Positions 42,639 through 52,024 are shown, counted from the first letter of the stretch. The stretch is DNA of 64,000 bases from Paenibacillus graminis (GCF_000758705.1 NZ_CP009287.1:1116001-1180000); one strand, 5' to 3'. The notes: generated from the letters alone by a model not told the origin. Translations and numbers: made by a program.

Positions 42639-43781
42639 ATGTCCCGAACCTTTCAGGTTGTGCTGAAAAAGGTAGTCGATGACTCCTACGCGATTGAGAT
42701 CGGGGAGTTGCTGTTCGATTCGCTGATTGCGGATTTGCAGCAAGGGCTGGTGCCGAATGTGAGCAAATACGCCATTATTACTGATTCTACGGTTGAGCCG
42801 CTCTATGGCCGTCCTTTGCTTGAACGGCTGCGGCAAAATGGCTTTGCAGCTGAATTGTTTTCTTTTCCGGCAGGGGAAGCGTCCAAAACCCGGGAAACGA
42901 AGGCGCTGCTGGAGGATCAGCTGCTAAACCGCGCTTACGGGCGGGACTCCTGTATCATCGCCATAGGCGGCGGGGCGGTGACTGATCTGGCCGGATTTCT
43001 GGCCGGAACCTTTGGCCGCGGAGTGCCAAGCCTGAATTATGCAACAACCCTGCTGGCCGCAGCTGACGCATCGGTCGGCGGCAAAACCGGTGTGAATACG
43101 CCGGTGGCCACAAATCTGATCGGCCTCTTCCACCAGCCGCGTAAGGTGTACATAGATTTGGCTGCTTGGCGCACGCTTCCCGCACGTGAATTCAGAAGCG
43201 GGCTGGCCGAAACCATCAGGCATGCGTGCCTGGGGGATGCGGATTTTTTCAGCTACCTGGAAGAGAACATGGGCAAGGTCATTTCGGACCGCGGACAGCT
43301 CGTGCTCGATGCCGGAGTCTGTGAGCATATTGCGCTTGCCAACTGCCGGATCAAATATGAAGTGGTAGAGCAGGATGAGCGTGAGAGCAATTTGCGGCAG
43401 ATTCTCAATCTGGGCCACACCGCCGGGCGGGCGCTTGAGGCGCTGAGCGGCTATAGGCTGCTGCATGGAGAAGCGGTTGCGATCGGGCTGGTTGTTCAGG
43501 CTAAGCTGGGAGTGAAGCGCGGATACATGAGCGAAGATCAGGCGGAGCGATTAATTGCGCTGCTGAAGAAGGCGGGATTGCCGACGGAAATACCGGCTTC
43601 CATCTCGAACAGGCAGCTGGTGGATAAGATGTATACCGATAAAAAAGTACGCAGCGGCCGCATCCGTTTTGTGTTCCAGGACGGGATCGGTGCGATGAAA
43701 TGTTTTGCGGATGGCTCCTATTCCATCCCGGTCGAAGAAGCCGATATTCTGGCAGCGCTGGAAGAGATGCCGCGTATGTAG
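42639..43781 (+). CDS. AroB-like sugar-phosphate cyclase with altered active site
   Basis: The 380-residue protein has the dehydroquinate synthase fold: NAD loop IAIGGGAVTDLAGFLAG, the Lys149 motif SVGGKTGVN, and zinc ligands Glu191 (GLAETIR), His260 (LNLGHT) and His276 (LLHGEAVA). Three positions that bind substrate in typical AroB differ: Lys of GKN is Thr158 (NTPVATNLIG), Lys of EVIKYG is Arg194, and His of GHTxGH is Arg264. No shikimate gene lies nearby. It may be a specialised paralogue making another cyclitol, or a drifted isozyme. ATG 42639 follows GAGGAAAAGAGG. Confidence 0.8.
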   Translation: MSRTFQVVLKKVVDDSYAIEIGELLFDSLIADLQQGLVPNVSKYAIITDSTVEPLYGRPLLERLRQNGFAAELFSFPAGEASKTRETKALLEDQLLNRAYGRDSCIIAIGGGAVTDLAGFLAGTFGRGVPSLNYATTLLAAADASVGGKTGVNTPVATNLIGLFHQPRKVYIDLAAWRTLPAREFRSGLAETIRHACLGDADFFSYLEENMGKVISDRGQLVLDAGVCEHIALANCRIKYEVVEQDERESNLRQILNLGHTAGRALEALSGYRLLHGEAVAIGLVVQAKLGVKRGYMSEDQAERLIALLKKAGLPTEIPASISNRQLVDKMYTDKKVRSGRIRFVFQDGIGAMKCFADGSYSIPVEEADILAALEEMPRM

Positions 43782-43819
43782 GGTTTCTTATGGCATTAGT
43801 AGAATCAGCCGAATTCAAT

Positions 43820-43885
43820 CGCCTTTTTCCAGCTAACAGCTAACGCTGGCGAAGAAGCCGGTGAAAGGTATTAGTTGGAAAAGCG
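43820..43885. repeat. Dispersed palindromic element, complete copy
   Basis: Left end CGCCTTTTTCCAGCTAA (43820-43836) and right end TTAGTTGGAAAAGCG (43871-43885) are inverted repeats with few mismatches. Between them, AACGCTGGCGAAGAAGCCGG matches the middle of the copy at 51671. Confidence 0.7.
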
Positions 43886-43948
43886 TTTTCCACTTGGAAT
43901 GGCCGAGGAAGGCCACGTAAAGGGTTCCCCTAAGGTGTTAACCCTCGG

Positions 43949-44155
43949 AAATCTTGCACGGAATACAACAAAATGTGCCATAAGCAGGCCGAATGGATGA
44001 AGATCTTGTACGGTATACAACAATCCGTGCCCTAAGTACGCGAAATAGACGAAAATCCTGCGAATAGTACAACAATGTGGGCCTGGCTCCACCTATTGGT
44101 CACAAATCCTGCATGTTGTGCAACAAATGCGGCCTTCCACAGAAACAACAGCCTT
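43949..44155. repeat. Degenerate 52-bp tandem repeat, four units
   Basis: Units begin AAATCTTGCACGG (43949), AGATCTTGTACGG (44001), AAATCCTGCGAAT (44053) and AAATCCTGCATGT (44104), each followed by a TACAACAA-type block. Small stems form, for example TTGTA-CGGTA-TACAA in unit 2. The spacing is almost exactly 52 bp, though the spacers have diverged. Confidence 0.65.
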
Positions 44156-44196
44156 CCGCAGAAGGCCCTCCCAGAGGTTAACGCGGGTTCTGCTCA

Positions 44197-44248
44197 AAAC
44201 AACAAGGGCTGACCCAAGCAGCCATTTTATGGCTTTTGAGCCAGCCCC
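44197..44248 (-). terminator. Terminator of the solute-binding protein gene
   Basis: On the minus strand GGGGCTGGCTCAA pairs with TTGGGTCAGCCC, with inner AGCCAT/ATGGCT, followed by TTGTTGTTTT. Confidence 0.75.
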
Positions 44249-44262
44249 GAACTTCCGGCCGG

Positions 44263-45951
44263 TTATTTGGTTGATACCGACTTGTACCAGTCGTTGACTT
44301 CCTTCGTGATTTGGTCCCCGCCGTTAGCTTTCCAGTTGGTGACAAATTCGTCAAAGGCATCAACCGGCAATTTGCCGTAGATGATTTTGTTGAAGGTTTC
44401 CATCTCGGACTGGCGCAGCAGGTTCCACTTGGAGACCATAGTCGGTGTGGCTGCACCGGTAAAATAGTTCTGCTTGCGGATATCTTTCTGCGACATTACG
44501 ATCTTGGCGGCAGCCCAGTTCTCCGGCTTGCGGAACTCAGCCATTTGTTTTTCATAGGGGGTTACCGGTTTTTCACCGTTTGCAAGCTTGACGAGTGTCT
44601 TCATATACAAATCAGGAATACGGGCCGGGCCGGTCAAGAACGGGAATTCGTTGGAGAAGTCCTTGATCTTTTCTTTATCGCTGGTTGGCTGGCCATCAAT
44701 GATATCCCAGTCGTAGCCTTTGGCAAAGCCATATTCGTACGGGCTGCCAGCAGCCGGATTAGCCAAGTTGTCGAGCAAATAATTGTAGTACAGGAAGATC
44801 GCTTCCGGATGCTTGGCATCCTTATTAATCATAATGCTGGCGTTGACACCGGAATTTTGCCATTTGGTGCCGATCAGACCATCCGGTCCTGCAGGAATCG
44901 GATAGGCCTTGTACTTGGAGCCTTTTACATTCTTGAGCAGATCGGGAGCAGGCCAGTCCGGTACCCAGTTGGCCCCTGGCAGAATGCCCGCGGTGCCTTT
45001 GGTCCAGCTTTCGGCTGATTTGGCTTCATCCCAGAGAGCGGAGTCCGCATGAATATAACCTTTATCCATCCATTCCTTCAGCTTCGCAAGAGCTTGCTTC
45101 GCACCCGGATTTACAGAACCATACTCCAGATTGCCGTTTGCATCCTTGTTCCATTGCTCCTCGATGGTGCCGTAAGCGCCAAACAGCCAGTCCAGTGAGC
45201 CCATCCAAGTGTTTGTATTGTTTTTTAGTGAAATCGCGAGCGGATACACATCTTTGGGAGCCAGGCCATCAGGGTTCTGATTCTTGAATTTGTCCATAAT
45301 ATTTTCCAAGTCGGCGATGGTCTTGGGCGCCTCCAGATTCAGCTTCTCCATCCAATCCTCACGGAGCCACAGCAGCGTATCGTCATTGTCAGTGTATTCC
45401 AGAATCGGCATATTATATTTCTTGCCGTCTCTCATGAACGGATACCACAGCTCAGGATGTGCCGCCGCATGGTCCTTCAGAATTTTGTTGGCGTACTTGT
45501 CAAACAGCTCATCAATCGGAATGAACTGGCCGGAATCAATCAATTGGTTGGTTAATACCGCATTGGTCGGTACCGATACGAAATCAGGCAGCTTCTCGCC
45601 GGAGGAGATGGCAAGCTGAAGCTTTTGTCTGTATTGGTCGTCATTGGCGGGGTACCAGGTATCTTTATGTTTGATCCCCAGAGTCTCCAGCATCCAGCGG
45701 TCATGTACATTGTTTTCCTTCGTGTCGCCGTGCACGTATTTCTTCGGCATTAATACGGAGCTGATTTCAATCGGCGGATCGTATTTGCCTTTGGCGAAGG
45801 CCGCATCGGCTTCAGACGTGCTGGCACTGCTATTGGAAGCCGCATTGCCTTTTGATGCATTCTCATCCGATGTCCCGCTGCAGGCTGTGAGTGTGACGAG
45901 AGCCGTAATCATGAGGAACGAGCCTAATTTGTTGAGCTTAACCATCATCAT
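44263..45951 (-). CDS. LplA-type sugar-binding lipoprotein
   Basis: This 562-residue solute-binding lipoprotein has a signal ending LTAC (Cys24), a Ser/Ala-rich linker, then the long two-lobed fold typical of LplA/YtcQ proteins that work with LplB/LplC-type permeases (for example LLWLREDWMEKLNLEAPKTI, WAAAKIVMSQKDIRKQNYF). It would bind an oligosaccharide for the permeases at 49621-51459. It lies downstream of yesN on the minus strand, 97 bp away, while the permeases are on the plus strand, a split arrangement. A terminator follows. Confidence 0.9.
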   Translation of the reverse strand: MMMVKLNKLGSFLMITALVTLTACSGTSDENASKGNAASNSSASTSEADAAFAKGKYDPPIEISSVLMPKKYVHGDTKENNVHDRWMLETLGIKHKDTWYPANDDQYRQKLQLAISSGEKLPDFVSVPTNAVLTNQLIDSGQFIPIDELFDKYANKILKDHAAAHPELWYPFMRDGKKYNMPILEYTDNDDTLLWLREDWMEKLNLEAPKTIADLENIMDKFKNQNPDGLAPKDVYPLAISLKNNTNTWMGSLDWLFGAYGTIEEQWNKDANGNLEYGSVNPGAKQALAKLKEWMDKGYIHADSALWDEAKSAESWTKGTAGILPGANWVPDWPAPDLLKNVKGSKYKAYPIPAGPDGLIGTKWQNSGVNASIMINKDAKHPEAIFLYYNYLLDNLANPAAGSPYEYGFAKGYDWDIIDGQPTSDKEKIKDFSNEFPFLTGPARIPDLYMKTLVKLANGEKPVTPYEKQMAEFRKPENWAAAKIVMSQKDIRKQNYFTGAATPTMVSKWNLLRQSEMETFNKIIYGKLPVDAFDEFVTNWKANGGDQITKEVNDWYKSVSTK

Positions 45952-46048
45952 TTCCCCCTACTGAGTGTAATCCTTACATGTGTACTGTACCAACTTCGAG
46001 GGGAGGGTATCTATATGAGTTTCTTAGTTTCGATAGGACTCTATTATG

Positions 46049-47659
46049 CTATTTTTTCCCGTCCCGGTATTCCTGCGGCGTGACCCCAAACTGGCGTTTG
46101 AATACTTTGATGAAATAGGCAGGGTCCATATATCCAATGTCCGTGCTGATTTCATACACCTTTTTGCTAGTAGTCTTCAGCATATGGCAGGCACGGTCCA
46201 TACGCAGGCGTGAGATGTATTCGCTGATGCCTTCGCCCGTTTCGATCTTGTAGATTTTGGATAGATGGGTCGGATGCAGATTGACATGGTCTGCCAGAAC
46301 CCGCAAGGAGACATCAAGATGCAGATTCTTATCCGTAAATTCCTGAATCTTCTTCACGTACAGGGAACGGATGTCTTTGATCTCGCTGGAGGTCCCCTCT
46401 TTCAGCTTGGCAAGTACGCTGAGTGACCACACTCTAAGCTTGTTGATGGAGGTAAAGGCTTCCCCGCTCTGCAGCTCTTCAATATCTGTCCCCAGCAGCT
46501 TCACCAGGGTAAGGCCATTCCGGTGCGCCAGGTTGGAGAAAGCAGCCGTGATTAAGAATCCGGCCTCCATGCAGTGCTCCCAGGATTCGGGCCATTTCTC
46601 ATCCAGCTCTGCGCATACATCCATCAGCTTGGCCCCGGCTGCTTCCCAGTGGCCGGATTCAAGCAGATTAATCAGGGAAGGCGGGGTGTACAGTGCGTCC
46701 AGCGGCCCTTGCTGGGACGGTTCGTGCAAGTCGCTTACCCTCATGACGAATTCCCGCTCGTCTCCGACAATCTGGCGGAAATAGGCTGACGCCCGGCGGA
46801 ACTGTTCGGGCAGCTGGTCAGGGAACCTGAACCATTCCGTAATCACTATCGACAGGGAACCCTTCAGGAATTGCTTAACCTTGTACTGCAGCTGCACGGA
46901 CAGCTGCTCCAAAAGGCCGTCTGTCCCCAGGTCTGCGGCTTTTTCCTTCAGCTGCAGCAGAAATACAAGATACCCATGCTCTTCCTTGACGCCCCAGACC
47001 TCCATACATTCGCCAATGATCTCTTCGGCCATATTGATAACCGCATATTCAATGAGCGGCTGGCCGTTGTTCTTATATTGTCCGAATTCTTCCTCCAGCC
47101 GGACAAGCATCAGAGCACAGTCTCCAGTGCGGAAGGGAAGACCGTAATTTTCCAGCTTGCGTTCCCATTCGTCGGCCGGCATCCGTTGCCCCTGAAGGGC
47201 ACTCAGCAGGAGCTGGCCGCGCAGCAGCGGCAGATTTTCCCTCAGCGTATATTGGGTCCGTTCCAGGGAGCTGATCAGCTCCCACTCGGCGTTCAATTGT
47301 CCAATCGCGGTTTGGACGGCACCTAACAGTTCGCTGTCTGTCGGCGGCTTGAGCAGATAATCGACTGCGCTGTGCTGAATGGCGCTTTTGGCGAATTCAA
47401 ATTCCGAGTGCCCGGATAAGATAATGCATTTGATTTTCTTATCCCGTCTCCGTATCCGCTCCATCAGCTCAAGTCCCGTCATTTCAGGCATTTGAATATC
47501 AGAGATCACAATGTCTATAGGGTGTGTCTCAATAATCTGAAGCGCCTCGGAAGCGGAGTAAGCCTTGTGTACTTGTTCAATTCCCAACGTGTGCCAGGGT
47601 TTGGTCGTGGACAGGTTGTCCACCCAGTGGGCTTCATCGTCAACAATGATCATTTGCAT
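46049..47659 (-). CDS. YesN-type response regulator
   Basis: This 536-residue regulator starts MQMIIVDDEAHWVDNL at ATG 47659, after GAGGAGAG. The receiver has Asp54 in IVISDIQMPEMTG and Lys in LLKPPTD; the C-terminal AraC HTH ends STDIGYMDPAYFIKVFKRQF. The ATG lies 20 bases inside the end of the kinase gene, so translation is coupled. It probably activates the divergent permease operon and perhaps its own downstream binding-protein gene. Confidence 0.92.
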   Translation of the reverse strand: MQMIIVDDEAHWVDNLSTTKPWHTLGIEQVHKAYSASEALQIIETHPIDIVISDIQMPEMTGLELMERIRRRDKKIKCIILSGHSEFEFAKSAIQHSAVDYLLKPPTDSELLGAVQTAIGQLNAEWELISSLERTQYTLRENLPLLRGQLLLSALQGQRMPADEWERKLENYGLPFRTGDCALMLVRLEEEFGQYKNNGQPLIEYAVINMAEEIIGECMEVWGVKEEHGYLVFLLQLKEKAADLGTDGLLEQLSVQLQYKVKQFLKGSLSIVITEWFRFPDQLPEQFRRASAYFRQIVGDEREFVMRVSDLHEPSQQGPLDALYTPPSLINLLESGHWEAAGAKLMDVCAELDEKWPESWEHCMEAGFLITAAFSNLAHRNGLTLVKLLGTDIEELQSGEAFTSINKLRVWSLSVLAKLKEGTSSEIKDIRSLYVKKIQEFTDKNLHLDVSLRVLADHVNLHPTHLSKIYKIETGEGISEYISRLRMDRACHMLKTTSKKVYEISTDIGYMDPAYFIKVFKRQFGVTPQEYRDGKK

Positions 47660-49475
47660 GTGCTGTCTCTCCTCGTAAGTTAGTGGGCAGGGAATGCTCC
47701 TCCTGGACCGGAATCTCCCAGACAATCTCTGTCCGGAAGCCCCCCAGCGGCGATTCCGTGAAATGCAGAGCGGATTGATTGCCGAACTGGTGAATGAGCC
47801 GCTGATTCGTATTCCAAAGACCGCAGCCCATCTCCTCCTGCAGCGGCTCCCGCATCTTGCGGTTGAGCGCTTCCTGCTGCTCCGGGCTTAGACCCGGTCC
47901 GTCGTCGTCGATATACACCCGGCAGCAGCCGCCGGAGATCCCGCCGCTGATCCTGATTTCACCGGAGCTGTAAGACTTGCCGACCCCGTGGATGACGGAG
48001 TTCTCCACAATCGGCTGCAGGAGAAGGCGGGGGATAGAATAGCCCAGCATTTCCTGCGGGATATCAATGTGATACTCGATGCGGCCATTTCGCAGCTTTT
48101 GAATATCCAGATAGTTGACGAGCAGTTTGACTTCATCGTTCAAGGTGGCTGTATCCCGCTCCATCCGGGTCGTATAGCGATAGTAGGCGCTGAGATTATA
48201 GGCCATCGATACGACGGCTTCCTCATCCTTCATCTGGGCCATGTTGATAATATAACCCAGGCAATTGTAGAGAAAATGCGGATTGATCTGGGCTTGGAGC
48301 TGCTTCAGGGTGGCTTCCCGGGCCCGGATTTTTTCGTTGAAGACATTTTCGATGAGATCCTGAATCTGATGGGACATGTCATTGAACCGGTAGAAGAGGA
48401 ACGAGAATTCGTTATGATCCTCCGAGTGAAGGCGTACGGAATAGTCGCCCCGCTGCACCCGCCGGAGTCCTTTGATCAGTTTTTTGATGGGCCGCTGCAC
48501 ATTCTGGTAGAGCAAAATGGAGGCCGAAATTCCCACAACAAACAGCAGCAGCATGGATACATAGAATAAATCGCGGCTGACAGATATAGGCCCGAGGATG
48601 CGGTCAAGTGGCACAACGTCAACCAGATACCATTCCAGATAAGAGGATTTGACGGAGCTGACCAGATAATTTTTATGTCCCAGACTGATTACGTGCTGCG
48701 TGCTGCTGTCCGGCGAATGCTTATCCAGATAACCGATCAATTCAGCAGTTAACTTCTGGTCCGCGGTACGGTTCAGGATCGGCGTTTCGCCTTTGTGATA
48801 GAAGAACGGGTCCCCCTGTCCCCCCGTTTTATAGGTATCCAGCATGTTCTGGATATTCTCCGAACTGAAGCTGGCCTCAACCACCAGATCGCTTCCGGTA
48901 AGCGTTCCCTGCGGGGCGATAGAATCGCTATGGAACCAGTAAAAAGCCTTGGATTTGCTGGAGGAATCCGTTTCGTCATCACTGTAGGTCCATTTGCCAC
49001 TCATATTTTGAATCAGGTAATTTTCATCATACCCGGTGGGTTTGTCGTAATTAGAGATGACATCCTTGTTCTGCTGGGAATATACAGCGTACCTGGAAGG
49101 CCAGACGTCGGTTAAGCCGGACTGAAGCATCATCTTCTCCCGAATGACAAAACGGGTCTGCATCCGGTCATAGCGGTCCTCCCAGATGCCCAGGCCGTTG
49201 AATTTCCGCACATTCGGGTCCTTGGAGAACACCAGGCTGAAATCCATCATCTGGTTGATCCGTGAATCAATCTGGCTGGACAAGAAAGTAAGCTGTTTGG
49301 TGTTAGACTCCTGCAGCTCTTTGCTTACCACATCGAAGGTGACGTTGTTTGAATACGTATACACAATAATGATCGGCACAAACAGTACAATAATCAGACT
49401 GTTCATTTTGGCGAATAAACTGAATCTGCTCCAGGATTTTTCTTTCACGATCATAAAAGCTTGGCTAAAACCCAT
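47640..49475 (-). CDS. YesM-type sensor histidine kinase
   Basis: This 611-residue kinase starts at ATG 49475, seven bases after GGAGGG. TM1 is at about 22-42, then an extracellular sensor with long polar loops, TM2 at about 303-323, HAMP, His_kinase with His400 in QAQINPHFLYNCLG, and an ATPase domain with PIVENSVIHGVG and DDDGPGL. It pairs with the YesN regulator directly downstream and is divergent from two LplB/LplC-type permease genes, so an extracellular sugar is the likely signal. Confidence 0.93.
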   Translation of the reverse strand: MGFSQAFMIVKEKSWSRFSLFAKMNSLIIVLFVPIIIVYTYSNNVTFDVVSKELQESNTKQLTFLSSQIDSRINQMMDFSLVFSKDPNVRKFNGLGIWEDRYDRMQTRFVIREKMMLQSGLTDVWPSRYAVYSQQNKDVISNYDKPTGYDENYLIQNMSGKWTYSDDETDSSSKSKAFYWFHSDSIAPQGTLTGSDLVVEASFSSENIQNMLDTYKTGGQGDPFFYHKGETPILNRTADQKLTAELIGYLDKHSPDSSTQHVISLGHKNYLVSSVKSSYLEWYLVDVVPLDRILGPISVSRDLFYVSMLLLFVVGISASILLYQNVQRPIKKLIKGLRRVQRGDYSVRLHSEDHNEFSFLFYRFNDMSHQIQDLIENVFNEKIRAREATLKQLQAQINPHFLYNCLGYIINMAQMKDEEAVVSMAYNLSAYYRYTTRMERDTATLNDEVKLLVNYLDIQKLRNGRIEYHIDIPQEMLGYSIPRLLLQPIVENSVIHGVGKSYSSGEIRISGGISGGCCRVYIDDDGPGLSPEQQEALNRKMREPLQEEMGCGLWNTNQRLIHQFGNQSALHFTESPLGGFRTEIVWEIPVQEEHSLPTNLRGETAHANDHC

Positions 49476-49620
49476 TTTTGTCCCTCCAGACAATGCCCCT
49501 AATAAATCCCTATGTGAGCCTAACAAAGTAATATAGTCAAAGCTCAGAAATGCTTGCTACTATTTATATCAGAGATTCATACAACACACAAAATAATTTT
49601 TTTGAAAGCGGGAGAGAGCG

Positions 49621-50571
49621 ATGGAAGCTAACACTATACAGCAGGTCAATCCTGGAAAAACGCCGCGCTTATCGGGGAAGAAGAGGGTTAAGCAGCCGTG
49701 GATGCTCCACTTTATGGTGCTGCCGGCGGCGGTTATGGTGTTTATATTTTCTTATATTCCCATGGGTGGAATCCTTATGGCCTTTCAGGATTATAAGCCG
49801 AAGCTCGGGCTATTAGGCTCCCCTTGGGTAGGACTGAAACATTTCGAATACATGTGGGAGAACGATTACTTCCTGCAGATTACCTGGAATACACTGTTCT
49901 TTGCCGGCACTAAAATAATCATGAACTTGATTATCCCGTTTTTCTTCGCTTTACTGCTCAATGAGGTCAGAAAAATGGCGCTCAAAAGAACCATCCAGAC
50001 GCTGGTCTACCTGCCGCACTTTCTATCCTGGGTTACTCTTTCGGGGATTCTGATTGACATGCTTGCCCAGACGGGGCTCATCAACCAGTTCATTTCCAGT
50101 GTCTTCGGCATTAAGCCGATATTCTTCCTGGGCGACGGCAGCTGGTTCCGGTTCACGATCATTTTCAGTGATGTCTGGAAGGAATTCGGGTTCAACATGA
50201 TTATCTTCCTGGCCGCGCTGTCCGGAATCAGTCCCTCCCTGTATGAAGCTGCGGAAGTGGATGGGGCAGGGCGCTGGAAACAGACGGTCTATATTACCAT
50301 TCCGGCGCTGATCCCGATTGCGATTGTGGTAGCCACCCTGGCACTGGGCAACGTGCTGAACGCGAACTTTGACCAGGTGTTCAACCTGTACAGTCCTTTG
50401 ATCTATCAGCAAGGCGATATTATTGACACGTTTGTCTACAGAGAAGGTCTCCTCAGCGGACAGTTCAGCTTTGCTACGGCCGTGAATTTGTTCAAATCGG
50501 CGATAAGCTTAATTCTGATCGTGATCTCCTATCGGCTGGCGTACCGTTTTGCCGGCTACAGAATTTTCTAG
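49621..50571 (+). CDS. LplB-type ABC transporter permease
   Basis: This 316-residue membrane subunit has six helices and a polar N-terminal tail. The EAA loop reads YEAAEVDGAGRWKQTVYITI. Length and sequence (MVLPAAVMVFIFSYIPMGGI) match LplB/YtcP-type permeases of the CUT1 group. ATG follows GGGAGAGAG. It begins a two-gene operon with the next permease; its binding protein is probably encoded at 44263-45951 and its ATPase elsewhere. Confidence 0.92.
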   Translation: MEANTIQQVNPGKTPRLSGKKRVKQPWMLHFMVLPAAVMVFIFSYIPMGGILMAFQDYKPKLGLLGSPWVGLKHFEYMWENDYFLQITWNTLFFAGTKIIMNLIIPFFFALLLNEVRKMALKRTIQTLVYLPHFLSWVTLSGILIDMLAQTGLINQFISSVFGIKPIFFLGDGSWFRFTIIFSDVWKEFGFNMIIFLAALSGISPSLYEAAEVDGAGRWKQTVYITIPALIPIAIVVATLALGNVLNANFDQVFNLYSPLIYQQGDIIDTFVYREGLLSGQFSFATAVNLFKSAISLILIVISYRLAYRFAGYRIF

Positions 50572-50586
50572 AAAGGATGACATCCC

Positions 50587-51459
50587 ATGTATCACAAAAC
50601 ACTGTCCTACCGCGTATTCAGCGTATTCAATAATGTCTTCCTGACGCTTATTTCCGTACTGTGCCTGCTTCCGCTCTTTCATCTGCTGATGGTGTCGCTC
50701 AGTTCAACGGCTCCGGCCAATGCCGGGCTGGTGACCTTTTGGCCGATCGGATTCACCCTGGAAGCCTATGCAAAAACGTTTGACAACGCCAACTTCCTCT
50801 CCTCCCTGTGGGTGTCGGTAGAACGTACCGTGCTGGGAACGGCAATGGCTTTGGTGGTGAACACCATTGCTGCCTATGCACTCTCCAAGGAAACGCATGT
50901 TTTTCGGGCACGCAATATTTACCTTTGGTATTTTGTCATCACGATGCTGTTCAGCGGCGGCCTGATTCCCGGCTACATCCTGATTCTGAAGCTTGGGCTG
51001 ATGGATTCCCTGATGGCGCTGATCCTTCCGGGACTGGTGGCGGTCTTCAATATCATCCTGCTGCTGAATTTCTTCCGGACGGTGCCCAAAGATCTCGAAG
51101 AAGCCGCCTTTATTGACGGGGCAGGGCATTTCCGGACCTTTTACAGCGTGTACCTGCCGGTTTCCATGCCCGTGCTGGCCACGGTCTCCTTATTCATTAT
51201 GGTTGGGCACTGGAATGCATATTTTGACGGGATTATCTATATCAAGGATGCTTCTAAGCTCCCGCTGGCGACCTTTATGCAGACCATTATCGTGCAGGCC
51301 GACATGTCGAAGCTTGATCCGGCTGCCGTAGCCAATCTGTCGCAGCGTACTATCCGGGCATCACAGATATTTATCAGCGCCTTGCCGATTCTGCTGGTCT
51401 ATCCTTTTTTACAGCGGTATTTCGTAACCGGGATTGTGGTCGGTGCTGTAAAAGAATAG
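50587..51459 (+). CDS. LplC-type ABC transporter permease
   Basis: This 290-residue partner permease has six helices, the EAA loop EEAAFIDGAGHFRTFYSVYL, and the C-terminus YPFLQRYFVTGIVVGAVKE typical of LplC/YtcP proteins. It follows the previous gene by 15 bp, after AAAGGATG. It ends at a clear terminator. Confidence 0.92.
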   Translation: MYHKTLSYRVFSVFNNVFLTLISVLCLLPLFHLLMVSLSSTAPANAGLVTFWPIGFTLEAYAKTFDNANFLSSLWVSVERTVLGTAMALVVNTIAAYALSKETHVFRARNIYLWYFVITMLFSGGLIPGYILILKLGLMDSLMALILPGLVAVFNIILLLNFFRTVPKDLEEAAFIDGAGHFRTFYSVYLPVSMPVLATVSLFIMVGHWNAYFDGIIYIKDASKLPLATFMQTIIVQADMSKLDPAAVANLSQRTIRASQIFISALPILLVYPFLQRYFVTGIVVGAVKE

Positions 51460-51501
51460 CCGGATCTGCAAAAGGATCTGACTCTATAAGGAACATATAA
51501 A

Positions 51502-51542
51502 GAAGCCGATACTCTCCTTTCACAGGGGGCATCGGCTTTTTT
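51502..51542 (+). terminator. Terminator after the LplB/LplC operon
   Basis: AGCCGAT and ATCGGCT, with inner CTCC/GGGG pairing, are followed by TTTTTTG. Confidence 0.85.
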
Positions 51543-51670
51543 GTTATTTCTCAGGAAACTACGCTATCCTTTTCAGAACCTGCGGGCTTTGCTTGGAAAA
51601 ACTATGGAAGGGCTGTGGAAGGACAAAGGGGAGGATCGTAGGTGTAAGGCTGCACGGCAATGCAGCGGAG

Positions 51671-51730
51671 TATCCTTTTCCAGCTAGTGTTTGCGAAGAA
51701 GCAGGTGAGCAGTGCTAGTTGGAAAAAGGA
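51671..51730. repeat. Dispersed palindromic element, best copy
   Basis: Left TATCCTTTTCCAGCTAG (51671-51687) and right CTAGTTGGAAAAAGGA (51715-51730) are near-perfect inverted repeats around a middle TGTTTGCGAAGAAGCAGG. The element is 60 bp and resembles a very small MITE or REP unit. Confidence 0.75.
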
Positions 51731-52024
51731 GACTTATTCCTCCTGAAAATCAACAATCGTGGGGGTGTAAGTGGAAAAAGGAAACTTAATTGGGCGTTAT
51801 TTACTCGTTAGGAGTGAAATGAACTGAATAGTTACCCTTTTTCCATTTAACCTGCGAAGAATATGGTACTGGAGCAATTTAGTTAACCTTTTCTTTTTCC
51901 ACCTATACAAGCAATTGTGGCAGGATGACTAATGAATACCATAGACTCTGAGTACAGAAGTAGGGGAAGATTTAAGTTTACTTTATCCGCCTGGAGTTGC
52001 AATAGGCTGCTGTAAGATCTCCCC

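Larger units (their letters stand above)
43782..44262. other. Gene-free spacer with palindromic element and 52-bp repeats
   Basis: It contains a full copy of the dispersed palindromic element (43820-43885), a second core GCGTTTTCCACTTGG, a four-unit degenerate 52-bp array (43949-44155), an inverted TTCCGCAGAAGGCC-type pairing near 44150, and the terminator of the solute-binding gene (44197-44248). No gene is seen. Confidence 0.75.
51460..52024. other. Gene-free spacer with many element cores
   Basis: After the terminator at 51502-51542, this 480-bp AT-rich spacer holds one complete dispersed element (51671-51730) and separate cores at about 51771 (GTGGAAAAAGGAAACTTAA), 51835 (ACCCTTTTTCCATTTAAC) and 51887 (CCTTTTCTTTTTCCACCTA). 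It lies between converging operons. No gene is seen. Confidence 0.75.
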
